This document shows positions 1 to 7,734 of a stretch of DNA of 57,205 nucleotides, one piece after another (the first letter of the stretch is position 1; each line of letters starts with the position of its first letter). The stretch is from assembly GCA_040389305.1 (NCBI GenBank), contig JAZKAD010000053.1, positions 1 through 57,205 of the forward strand, read 5' to 3'. Source of the DNA: JAZKAD01 sp040389305. Its GTDB lineage: Bacteria > Pseudomonadota > Alphaproteobacteria > Rickettsiales > Rickettsiaceae. Made by a program: the position numbers and the translations under genes. The notes beneath the pieces are model-generated. The model saw nothing but the letters and a program-made list of their open reading frames with translations, did no database searches and was not told the origin of the DNA.

Positions 1-49
1 TTCTCGCAAAGGCAGTGCCACACCTTGCATCTAGAGTTAAATACATGCT

Positions 50-105
50 TATATTCTCCAGGCCATAGGCACAATTATGGAGGAGTATAAAGCATAGAGA
101 ATATA
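50..105. other. Stem-loop near window start
   Basis: A 9-bp perfect inverted repeat (50-58 with 97-105) encloses a smaller nested one (ctcca 56-60 with tggag 78-82). There is no T-run, so it is not an obvious terminator. It may be a folded RNA or a remnant palindrome. No gene is recognised in 1-146. Confidence 0.3.
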
Positions 106-146
106 CATTGTGATAATAAAAAAGTACAGGAGAAATAGAAGAGATA

Positions 147-304
147 TTAATCCAACTTAAAATATTCTAGGCATTTATCTGGGGTTTGTTTATACATCTC
201 CTCGTCTAGCTCAAATTGTGGAACTACAATTTCTTTGCCTTGTCTATGTATTTCTTGAGCTTTGTTGCTCCATTCTCTACCGCTTACTCCGACTCCGCCT
301 CTTT
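147..304 (-). other. Open frame downstream of, and overlapping, the aas stop
   Basis: On the minus strand a frame different from that of the upstream fusion gene stays open past its stop and ends with TAA at 147-149. The translated end reads like real protein (EWSNKAQEIHRQGKEIVVPQ, then an acidic stretch ending in YFKLD). No convincing start codon or ribosome site precedes it. It could be a frameshifted tail of the preceding gene, a remnant of another gene, or chance. The upstream protein already ends near the usual end of its family, so a separate remnant is slightly favoured. I do not recognise it. Confidence 0.3.
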
Positions 305-3300
305 CTCCGGTGTCTCGCCACTTACTTGTGAAGCTACGTATTCCTCTGCCATTTGTAGCACGGCTCTATAATTGATTTTACCAGTAGATAAAACTGGTAC
401 CTCATCTACTTTCACAATGTATCTTGGCATATGAAGTTCGGAGATTGCAGCGCGCCTAATAGAAGCTAAAAAGCTTTCTCTGTCTATTATGCCGGAGGTG
501 GTATAAAGCAAAATCTGCTCCCCCCTTTTTTCGTCCAGTAAGTGCACGGCAGCAAAATCGGCTGCTGAATCCACAGCTGAAGCCAATTCTTCTACCGCCG
601 AAAGAGAAACCATTTCCCCTGCGATTTTTGCAAATCTTTTTGCCCGGCCCTTGATAGTCACATAGCCTTGATCATCAACAGTTACTATATCGCCAGTGCT
701 ATACCACCCAGCGCCAAGGTTCTCTGCTGCTGGCGGTGCTATAACGCCAGGCTTGTCTGCTAGAATATAACCCAGCATAACATTTGGGCCCTTGATGCAA
801 AGCATACCACCTTCAGTTATGCCCTCTACGGGCTGTACATTATAGCTAATTTTCGGCATAAGCCTTCCAACGCTACCAGGTTTGTCATGCATAGGCGTGT
901 TGACTGCGATAACCGGAGATCCTTCGGTTGCGCCATACCCTTCAAAAATACGTACGCCGTATTTTTCAAGCCATATTTTACGCGTCTCAGATTTAAGCTT
1001 CTCTGCCCCCGCGAAAACATAACGCAAGGAATAGAAATCATATGGATGTCCATATCTCGCATAACCATTTAAGAATGTGTCGGTGGCAAACATTATAGTT
1101 GCACCGATGTCATATATAACCTCCGGAATAATGCGATAATGCAAAGGAGAGGGGTAGAAGAAAGTTCTGATACCTTGCAGCACCATCAGAATCATTCCCG
1201 TCATTCCAAAGCAATGGAAGAGAGGTAATGCATTGAAAGCAACATCATGAATACCAAAATCTAGTCTGGCTGCAACTTGGCACCTATTTGCCTGAATATT
1301 TCTATGAGATAAAACCACGGCTTTTGGTTGACCCTCAGTACCAGATGTAAAAAGCACAACACCTGGCTTGGTATCATCCATATTACTGCATATTTTTTTG
1401 TAGTATAGATCCGGGAATAAACCTCCAACCAGGCCTTTTATCTTAGCGCCAATAGTAAGATTTTTGCGTAAGTCCTCGAGATATATTATATCAAAATTCT
1501 CTTCTAGTTTAGAGACTAAATCTAGTAATTCTGCTTTTTCAATGAATTCACGTGATGTGTAAATAGCTTTAACTCTTGCGGTGTTACAAGCGGATATAAT
1601 GCTTCCAGCGCCAGAAGTAAAATTAATCATAGCTGGTACGCGCCCAAAAGCTTGCATAGCAAAAAATGTTATTGCGGCGCCAACTGTGTTCGGTAGCATT
1701 ACCCCTAAATATTCACCTGCATGGCTATTTCGAGATATTAGATCCCCCAAAACAAAAGACTTCGTTATGAGTTGTCGATATGTAGCCGAATTTCCGCCAA
1801 TATCCTGGATAATTGTAAGGTGGGGTCTATAAAATTTTGCGGCATCAATTAAAGATTGGAAAAATGTCTTTTTATAGTCGGAGCTTTCAAACATCATATC
1901 GGACATAATGTCATATAGCTTCTGCCCTATATACTTCCGGCGCTGACGACTTTGTATGTTATCAGGAGCATCGAGCTTTACAGGAGGCATAATTGTTATA
2001 GTCACCTGCGGGAAAAAGCTCATTTTCGGCAATTTTTTCATTCTAGAAAAATGAGTATATTGTGGGCCGTCAATACGAATAGGCAAGATGGCGGCATCTG
2101 CCTTATCCGCAATCATCCCAGGGCCTTCGTATATTTTCATTAAAGAACCAGTAGAGCTTACTCTGCCTTCTGGAAAAATTACTATTTTTCTATTTTTTTT
2201 GACCTCAGATATCAAGGCTTTTGTGGCCATAGCATTGCTAGGATCGATAGCAAAGGTTTTGGATAATGTCAAAAAGGGTTTTACCCACCATAGCTGCGCC
2301 ACTTGGCTGTTGATGGCAAATGTAAGTTTTTCTGGTAAGTAAACCCCAAGCAATACAGGGTCAATCAAAGATATATGGTTCGCTACAATTACAGCTCTTT
2401 TTCCTGCTTTATGTAAATTTTCGAGCCCTCTAACTTCAACTCTGTATAATTTGTCACAAATAAATTTAAATAATTTTGCAAAAACGGATTCAGGGATAAT
2501 TTTGGCCTCAGGAAGCAATCGATATATATAAATCGCAACTACGATATTAGTCATGCTGAGAAGAAGAATAATAGTTGGAACGGAACAACCTAAAGTGAAA
2601 AGCGCAGATAGTATGAGTACTGAAGCTATCATAAAGACTGCATTCAATAGATTATTGGCTGCAATCACTCTACTGCGATAAGCCTGTGGGCTGCAATATT
2701 GTAATACCGCGAATAACGGCACTACATAGAGACCGCTTAAGGCTGACACGCAGAATAAGTCAAATATGATGCGCCAATTATGTAATCTTGGCCATAAGCT
2801 ATGGTTTTTGAATAAGAATAGCATGGAGCTTTTAAGTTGCTCAGGTTCGTGACTCACGGCGCTAATCCCGCTGGCAAAATATAAATCTATGCTAAAAATA
2901 CTAATACCCACAGCCGTCATAAAGAGATATTTTGTGGTAATTTCATTTTCGAATAATTTATTACATCCAAATGATCCACATCCTACGCCTATAGCGAATA
3001 CCGCAAGGAACATAGTGGCAACACTCTCATCGGCGCCAAAGATGTCTTTAGTGAGCGTGGGAATTTGCGTTAAGAAAGTCGTGCCTACAAACCAAAACCA
3101 TGAGATACCGAGAATAGACAAAAAAATTGTTTTTTTTGCATAGGCATATTTTAGAATATTAATGGATTCACGAAAAATATTTGGATTGATTTGTATTTCG
3201 GAGTTGGCGTTATTTGATTTGGGGATAAACCAACTAAAGATAATGCCGCATACAGCAGAAAGAATCATGATAGAAATAGCTACTACTGGAACTATATTAT

Positions 3301-3802
3301 AGAAGCTCCCTATTATAGTGCCTATTAAAATGGAGATAAAAGTCCCGGCCTCTACAAAGCCATTAGCGCCAAGTAACTCGTCTTTCTCTAGATGGTCGGG
3401 CAAGATACTATATTTTAACGGGCCAAAAAAGGTGGAGTGTATGCCCATTAAGGCTATAGAGAGATATAGTACCACTAAGTTAGAATGATAAAATCCATAA
3501 ATTGCTAAGCAAACAATAATCAGCTCCGCCACCTTGATTATTCTAACCAAGTAAGAGCGCTCAAATTTATCAGAAATCTGCCCAGCAATGCCCGATAAAA
3601 TTAAAAATGGTAGGATAAATATAGCATTCGCCCCAAGAATCATAAGGGGCGCAGGGTATGGAGTGTTTTCAACGAGCTTATATGCGATCAGCATTATCAG
3701 GGCGCTTTTTAGTAGATTGTCTGTAAAGCAGCCGCAAAGTTGAGTGACAAACAATGGAAGAAAGCGCTTATCCTTAAGCAAATATAGTTGGTCAGTATCC
3801 AT
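284..3802 (-). CDS. aas: MFS lysophospholipid transporter / acyltransferase / acyl-ACP synthetase fusion (LplT-Aas type)
   Basis: This 1172-residue protein has three parts. Residues 1 to about 430 are an MFS transporter with about 12 membrane segments. Residues about 440-640 are a PlsC-type acyltransferase, with the NHISLIDP (HX4D) motif near 474 and FPEGR near 542. Residues about 650-1150 are an AMP-forming acyl-CoA/ACP ligase, with FTSGTEGQPKA near 814. In E. coli, LplT imports lysophospholipid and Aas re-acylates it with acyl-ACP; here transport and both enzyme steps are in one chain. This suits a symbiont that salvages or recycles phospholipid at the inner membrane. The ATG at 3800-3802 is the only sensible start. 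The fusion itself is known in other bacteria. Confidence 0.9.
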   Translation of the reverse strand: MDTDQLYLLKDKRFLPLFVTQLCGCFTDNLLKSALIMLIAYKLVENTPYPAPLMILGANAIFILPFLILSGIAGQISDKFERSYLVRIIKVAELIIVCLAIYGFYHSNLVVLYLSIALMGIHSTFFGPLKYSILPDHLEKDELLGANGFVEAGTFISILIGTIIGSFYNIVPVVAISIMILSAVCGIIFSWFIPKSNNANSEIQINPNIFRESINILKYAYAKKTIFLSILGISWFWFVGTTFLTQIPTLTKDIFGADESVATMFLAVFAIGVGCGSFGCNKLFENEITTKYLFMTAVGISIFSIDLYFASGISAVSHEPEQLKSSMLFLFKNHSLWPRLHNWRIIFDLFCVSALSGLYVVPLFAVLQYCSPQAYRSRVIAANNLLNAVFMIASVLILSALFTLGCSVPTIILLLSMTNIVVAIYIYRLLPEAKIIPESVFAKLFKFICDKLYRVEVRGLENLHKAGKRAVIVANHISLIDPVLLGVYLPEKLTFAINSQVAQLWWVKPFLTLSKTFAIDPSNAMATKALISEVKKNRKIVIFPEGRVSSTGSLMKIYEGPGMIADKADAAILPIRIDGPQYTHFSRMKKLPKMSFFPQVTITIMPPVKLDAPDNIQSRQRRKYIGQKLYDIMSDMMFESSDYKKTFFQSLIDAAKFYRPHLTIIQDIGGNSATYRQLITKSFVLGDLISRNSHAGEYLGVMLPNTVGAAITFFAMQAFGRVPAMINFTSGAGSIISACNTARVKAIYTSREFIEKAELLDLVSKLEENFDIIYLEDLRKNLTIGAKIKGLVGGLFPDLYYKKICSNMDDTKPGVVLFTSGTEGQPKAVVLSHRNIQANRCQVAARLDFGIHDVAFNALPLFHCFGMTGMILMVLQGIRTFFYPSPLHYRIIPEVIYDIGATIMFATDTFLNGYARYGHPYDFYSLRYVFAGAEKLKSETRKIWLEKYGVRIFEGYGATEGSPVIAVNTPMHDKPGSVGRLMPKISYNVQPVEGITEGGMLCIKGPNVMLGYILADKPGVIAPPAAENLGAGWYSTGDIVTVDDQGYVTIKGRAKRFAKIAGEMVSLSAVEELASAVDSAADFAAVHLLDEKRGEQILLYTTSGIIDRESFLASIRRAAISELHMPRYIVKVDEVPVLSTGKINYRAVLQMAEEYVASQVSGETPEKEAESE

Positions 3803-3925
3803 ATAGTACCTGTCTAGAAGTGCATAAGGATGAATATTCTATGTAAAATACGTCTACCTGTCAAATTTTATGAAAATGAGCGTCAAGCTATACTTAAGAA
3901 TACCTGAAAAAAACCACTTCTAGTT

Positions 3926-4120
3926 TTACTTTCTGAGTTCAGTCCATATATCAAGAATAGCCTCTAAAACTCTATCTTGAGACTTTTCTGGATCGTCATT
4001 GAACTCATGAAGTGTGATTACTAGATCATGCAAATCTACGAGACGCAAATCCTCAATATCTTCATCTGGATAATTTTCTTCTAAAGCTTCTGCGATATCT
4101 TCTAAGTCATTCCAATGCAT
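3926..4120 (-). CDS. iscX: IscX-like iron-sulfur assembly adaptor
   Basis: This 64-residue, strongly acidic protein matches the IscX/YfhJ family in length and pattern: a W-x-D start (MHWND), then IAEAL, YPDED, LVDLHD, and the FNDDPEKS ... ILEAILDIW signature near the end. IscX binds the cysteine desulfurase IscS and iron, and tunes [2Fe-2S] assembly. It stands alone here, away from any isc operon; the ferredoxin often found beside it is at 28151. An AGGA Shine-Dalgarno lies about six bases before the ATG. Confidence 0.85.
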   Translation of the reverse strand: MHWNDLEDIAEALEENYPDEDIEDLRLVDLHDLVITLHEFNDDPEKSQDRVLEAILDIWTELRK

Positions 4121-4620
4121 AATTTCCTAATTGTTTGTTTATATCATTATCTAGTGGCTAAGTTATTAGCTATCTATTACAGGGTCAAATAAATAAGTCA
4201 TTTGAATTATTAGACATATAAGCATGAGGGGTTTTATGCAACCAACTATTGAAGAGCTAGGTCACTTTTTGATTATGATTCAGTAGTTTTAGATGCACAA
4301 TAGCACATATATCAATTGTAGATGCTAAAGTCTAACCCCAAAAATGTTAATCTATTATTGCGATTTGCGCAAATATTTAGATAACAGAGAGTTGTGGTGA
4401 TGTATTGCATACTAAGTCTTCGGCAAATGCTAATGAGTGCAATCCTTTGAGGTATAAGGGTACGGGTAGTAAAATTAGAATGACATTCATCGTGTGAAGA
4501 GAATTTAAAACTTCTTAACTGAAAGACGTGTTATTAAGTTATTTACAATATTTATCCAATGTTGCAACTTTAACACAGTCCTTTGTAATTTCTTAGAGTA
4601 TAAGGCGTATCAATATTATA
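4121..4620. other. Gene-free stretch of 500 bases
   Basis: This AT-rich spacer lies upstream of iscX and downstream of the carboxypeptidase gene. Both strands hold only very short open frames with frequent stops. I see no RNA gene, terminator or repeat that I can support. It may be decayed coding DNA, which is common in Rickettsiales. Confidence 0.5.
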
Positions 4621-5655
4621 TTAGACTGATTTCTGTTTGCGCTGAGACGGTGCTTTGCTGTATTTTTTCTTTAGTAATTTGTTGTGAGCAACCACTTTAA
4701 TTGCCGCGGCCTTCTTTATCTTTTCGCATTTAGCCGTTACTGGGCGAGGGGATTTAAAGTGTTTATCCAACAAAGTCATGACTTTGCTATCGCGGTGACG
4801 AGCAGAGGGGCTACCAGTAACGATTCCTACTAATTCCTGATTGTCTCTTGAAGCAGTTGTAACTATACAAACGCCCGCAGGGTTATTAAAGCCAGTTTTC
4901 AACCCTTCTGCCCCAGGATAATTTGCTGTGACTCTGTTATGTCCATGGATTGTTTTGCCTCGAAACACAACCTGAGTTTGAGTAAATAATGGGTAATATT
5001 GCGGAAAATCACGCTTTATTGCTATTGCAAGCTTGGCAAGATCATGAGCGGTAGTCTTTTGGTCAGGATGATACCACCCAGACGCATTACGAAATTGCGT
5101 GTTGCTCATTCCTAGTTGTCTTGCTCGCTTTGTCATAAGATCTGCAAATTTTGCCTCAGAGCCTTGACCCAATGCCTCGCTAATTACAACTGCAGAGTCA
5201 TTTGCTGAATGGACAATCAAAGTCATGATAGCATCGCGTACAGTTATTGTCTCTCCAGGTTTGAGCCAAAGCTTTAAAGGAGGCATATTCGCAGCCTTTG
5301 CCGAGACGGCGATTTTTTGACCCATTGATAATTTGCCATTCTCTACCGCCTCAAAAGCAAGATATAGAGTCATAATTTTTGTAAGTGATGCGGGATAGAT
5401 GCTAGTGTGAGCTTCCTCTGAATGCAAAACGCGACCTGTTTTTGCGTCGACTACTAGGCTAGTTGGAGTAGATTTACGGCAAGGCAAAATTTCTCCCGTG
5501 ACAGAAGCCGTTGTGCATCTAGAAGCAGGGCTTTGAGTGGGTGCTTTATTCTTTTTTGCTTCTACTGGGTTTATGCAAAAAATAAAGATGCATATGAAGT
5601 ATAGCGCAGACCAGTACATATTATAAGATTTCGGCAAGGTCTTATGGGTAGACAT
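4621..5655 (-). CDS. dacF: D-alanyl-D-alanine carboxypeptidase (DacF/PBP5-6 class)
   Basis: This 344-residue S11-family penicillin-binding protein trims the terminal D-Ala from peptidoglycan pentapeptides in the periplasm. All three active-site motifs are visible: SLTK near 89-92, SAND near 148 and KTG near 250. The N-terminus has a hydrophobic signal segment (SALYFICIFIFCINPVEA). The C-terminal 40 residues are very lysine-rich, possibly a membrane or wall anchor, and lack the usual longer beta domain. The start at 5655 is used, but the internal ATG before YWSALYF would give a more compact signal peptide. With the ddl-ftsQ fusion at 40924 it implies that peptidoglycan is still made. Confidence 0.88.
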   Translation of the reverse strand: MSTHKTLPKSYNMYWSALYFICIFIFCINPVEAKKNKAPTQSPASRCTTASVTGEILPCRKSTPTSLVVDAKTGRVLHSEEAHTSIYPASLTKIMTLYLAFEAVENGKLSMGQKIAVSAKAANMPPLKLWLKPGETITVRDAIMTLIVHSANDSAVVISEALGQGSEAKFADLMTKRARQLGMSNTQFRNASGWYHPDQKTTAHDLAKLAIAIKRDFPQYYPLFTQTQVVFRGKTIHGHNRVTANYPGAEGLKTGFNNPAGVCIVTTASRDNQELVGIVTGSPSARHRDSKVMTLLDKHFKSPRPVTAKCEKIKKAAAIKVVAHNKLLKKKYSKAPSQRKQKSV

Positions 5656-5963
5656 TTCTATTGATCTCTTTATAGATATTAATGTGATTAATAATTGTAC
5701 CAGAGATTAGATGCTCTATTGTCGAGTTTTCTCAAAATAGTACAATTTTTTTTAAAGTATTCGATAATTCTACAACATGCAACTTATTTCGTCTTGGTAT
5801 CGTAAGAATAGATGTGTTATTATCATGGCGTTTATAAAGATAGGAGGAGAGATTGCCCCAAATCATTGTCGTTTAAGGAAAAACTTAAGTGGATGTATGT
5901 GACTCTCATTTTGAGAGAGCGTAATTTTATTGCTTAATTTTTGAATTTAATGACAGGTTTTAT
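5656..5963. promoter_or_regulatory. Divergent intergenic region between dacF and the MFS exporter
   Basis: These 308 bases separate two divergent genes and so must carry both promoters. I cannot assign -35/-10 boxes with confidence. A tight 6-bp hairpin with a 3-base loop (ctctca 5903-5908, tgagag 5912-5917) lies about 47 bases upstream of the MFS start. A GACAGG ribosome site precedes its ATG. Confidence 0.35.
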
Positions 5964-7157
5964 ATGACAAATAAACTACTCCCAAGCCTATGGCTTGTTA
6001 TATTTATCGTGGGTCTCCCGCAATTCTCTGAAACGGTATATACGCCATCTCTCCCAGAGATTGCAAACGCTCTTAGGACGTCTGAGTCGATGGCAGAATA
6101 TACGCTGACCATTTATCTATTTGGCTTTGCTATAGGCACTCTTTTTTGGGGAAAGCTTTCAGATAAGATTGGACGTAAACCTTGTGTACTCGCCGGCCTC
6201 TTTGTCTTCGTGATAGGGTCAATTGGCTGCTATTTTTCAGATACTATCGCAATGCTAATGATCAGTCGTTTCATCCAGGCATTTGGCGGAAGTATCGGAA
6301 GTGTTATAGGGCAGGCTATTTGCCGTGACGCATTTTACGGGCCAGACTTAGGAAGGGTCTATTCTATAGTCAGTAGCGCTTTGGCCTTTTTCCAGGTGAT
6401 CGGACCTATTATTGGCGGAGTTATTGCAGAGCATTTTGGATGGTCTAGTATATTCCTATTTCTTACAGTAAATGCATTGATCTTAAGCTTTTTTGTAGCG
6501 CGCTACCTACCAGAAACACATTACCCAGAGCTCAGAAAGCATATACCAATTTCTAAGGTTGTGCTCGGCATGATACAAGATAGAAAAGTTATTGGGTTTG
6601 GTATAATCGTCGGGGGATGCAATGGTATGTCTTTTAGCTACCTAGCTGAAGGGCCATTTTATTTGATTGAGCTTCTTGGTCTAAATCCTAGTCAATACGG
6701 ATTTAGCTTCATAAGTCTCGCAATGGGAGCGATGCTCGGAGGTCTTGCATCTAGGAAATTGCATGATTATAGAGAGTCTAAAGTGATTATGGGGTATGGA
6801 TTAATAATTCTCCTATCAGGGTGCGCTATGCTTAGTAGTATTATGGTTATTCATACATACATTCCTATTCATAGAAGTTGGCTGATATACTGCGTTATCA
6901 TCTCCCAGACCATTAATATGTTTGGTATGAGCGTGGTAACGAGTAATGCTTTAGTCCTTGCTCTAGCGGATTATAAATGGTGCATAGGAACGGCTTCCAG
7001 TATCTTTGGTTTTGGTTATTACTTCATCATATCTTTATGCACCCTTTTTATGGGATTTTTGCATAATGGTACACTTTTGCCTATGCCATTATATTTTTTG
7101 ACCATAGCTCTACTTATGCAAATAACGCAGAAGATAATGATATCCCGTCGAAAGTGA
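5964..7157 (+). CDS. Bcr/CflA-family MFS drug exporter
   Basis: This 397-residue membrane protein has about 12 hydrophobic segments. Its pattern is that of the Bcr/CflA drug-resistance subfamily: the N-terminal YTPSLPEIA, then the MFS loop 2-3 motif GKLSDKIGRKP near residues 71-81, and RFIQAFGGSIG in segment 4. The family exports small drugs or metabolites by proton antiport at the inner membrane. The substrate cannot be read from sequence. It is a single gene upstream of the type IV secretion operon, separated from it by tandem hairpins. Confidence 0.85.
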   Translation: MTNKLLPSLWLVIFIVGLPQFSETVYTPSLPEIANALRTSESMAEYTLTIYLFGFAIGTLFWGKLSDKIGRKPCVLAGLFVFVIGSIGCYFSDTIAMLMISRFIQAFGGSIGSVIGQAICRDAFYGPDLGRVYSIVSSALAFFQVIGPIIGGVIAEHFGWSSIFLFLTVNALILSFFVARYLPETHYPELRKHIPISKVVLGMIQDRKVIGFGIIVGGCNGMSFSYLAEGPFYLIELLGLNPSQYGFSFISLAMGAMLGGLASRKLHDYRESKVIMGYGLIILLSGCAMLSSIMVIHTYIPIHRSWLIYCVIISQTINMFGMSVVTSNALVLALADYKWCIGTASSIFGFGYYFIISLCTLFMGFLHNGTLLPMPLYFLTIALLMQITQKIMISRRK

Positions 7158-7220
7158 CGGAGCTTTGAAAGGTATCATTTTTGATGACAAATTCAATAAT
7201 AATGGACTTAAATAATTAAC

Positions 7221-7253
7221 CTTGTCACCTCTCTTTGTGCGGGTGGTGACAAG
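7221..7253 (+). other. Hairpin with perfect 9-bp stem
   Basis: CTTGTCACC at 7221-7229 pairs with GGTGACAAG at 7245-7253 around a 15-base loop. It lies between the MFS gene and virB3, one base upstream of a second, terminator-like hairpin. It could be part of a terminator, an attenuator or an unrecognised small RNA. Confidence 0.55.
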
Positions 7254-7290
7254 AAAAGTACCGATGACGAGTCCTTGGGTATCGGCTTTT
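7254..7290 (+). terminator. Terminator-like hairpin upstream of virB3
   Basis: AAAAG and CCGAT (7254-7265, with a 2-base TA bulge) pair with ATCGG and CTTTT (7281-7290). The 3' arm ends in a T-run, giving an intrinsic-terminator shape. It would end transcription from the MFS gene about 150 bases before virB3. Confidence 0.5.
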
Positions 7291-7441
7291 GTTCTAACTG
7301 CATTATAGCAATTGATGTGGATATGTACCACCTCTACAAATTAAGAGCCTAAGGCTTGTATTATAAGTTTGATTTTGTATAAGTTTTACAACTAAACTGC
7401 TATCCATAGAGATATCGATATTTATTTAATTGGAGGATTCT

Positions 7442-7732
7442 ATGTCAACGGGCTCGCTAACTGTAGATCCATTATTCGTAGGACTGACAAGGCCAACTCT
7501 GATTTTTGGTGTAAGCGTATCGTTCGCCATGGTGAATATGATGATATCGGTGGTAATGTTTATCCAAAGTTCTTCCTTTATCATTGTGCCTATTGCTGGC
7601 TCAGTGCATCTGGTGGGGTATATTCTATGCTTCAAAGAACCTAGATTCATGGAATTATATTTAAATAAACTCAGCAAATGCAACCAATGCTCTAATAAAT
7701 CATATTATGGCGCAAATTCTTATATTATCTAA
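7442..7732 (+). CDS. virB3: Type IV secretion protein VirB3 (rvhB3)
   Basis: This 96-residue inner-membrane protein has the VirB3 pattern: DPLFVGLTRPTLIFGV near the start, two closely spaced membrane segments (about 20-65), and FKEPRFMELY after them. VirB3 works with VirB4 in assembling the channel. The ATG at 7442 is chosen because GGAGG at 7432-7436 sits five bases before it; an in-frame TTG at 7430 would overlap that site. It is the first gene of the run into virB4, two bases downstream. Confidence 0.9.
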   Translation: MSTGSLTVDPLFVGLTRPTLIFGVSVSFAMVNMMISVVMFIQSSSFIIVPIAGSVHLVGYILCFKEPRFMELYLNKLSKCNQCSNKSYYGANSYII

Positions 7733-7734
7733 AA

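Noticed and set aside
4334..4350. Single CCCCAAAAA near 4336
   Set aside because: One copy only, not a C4A4 tandem, so no sign of ciliate telomere there.
7110..7331. 73-codon minus-strand frame between the MFS gene and virB3
   Set aside because: It overlaps the MFS 3' end and the hairpins, and has no family match or start signal that I can see.
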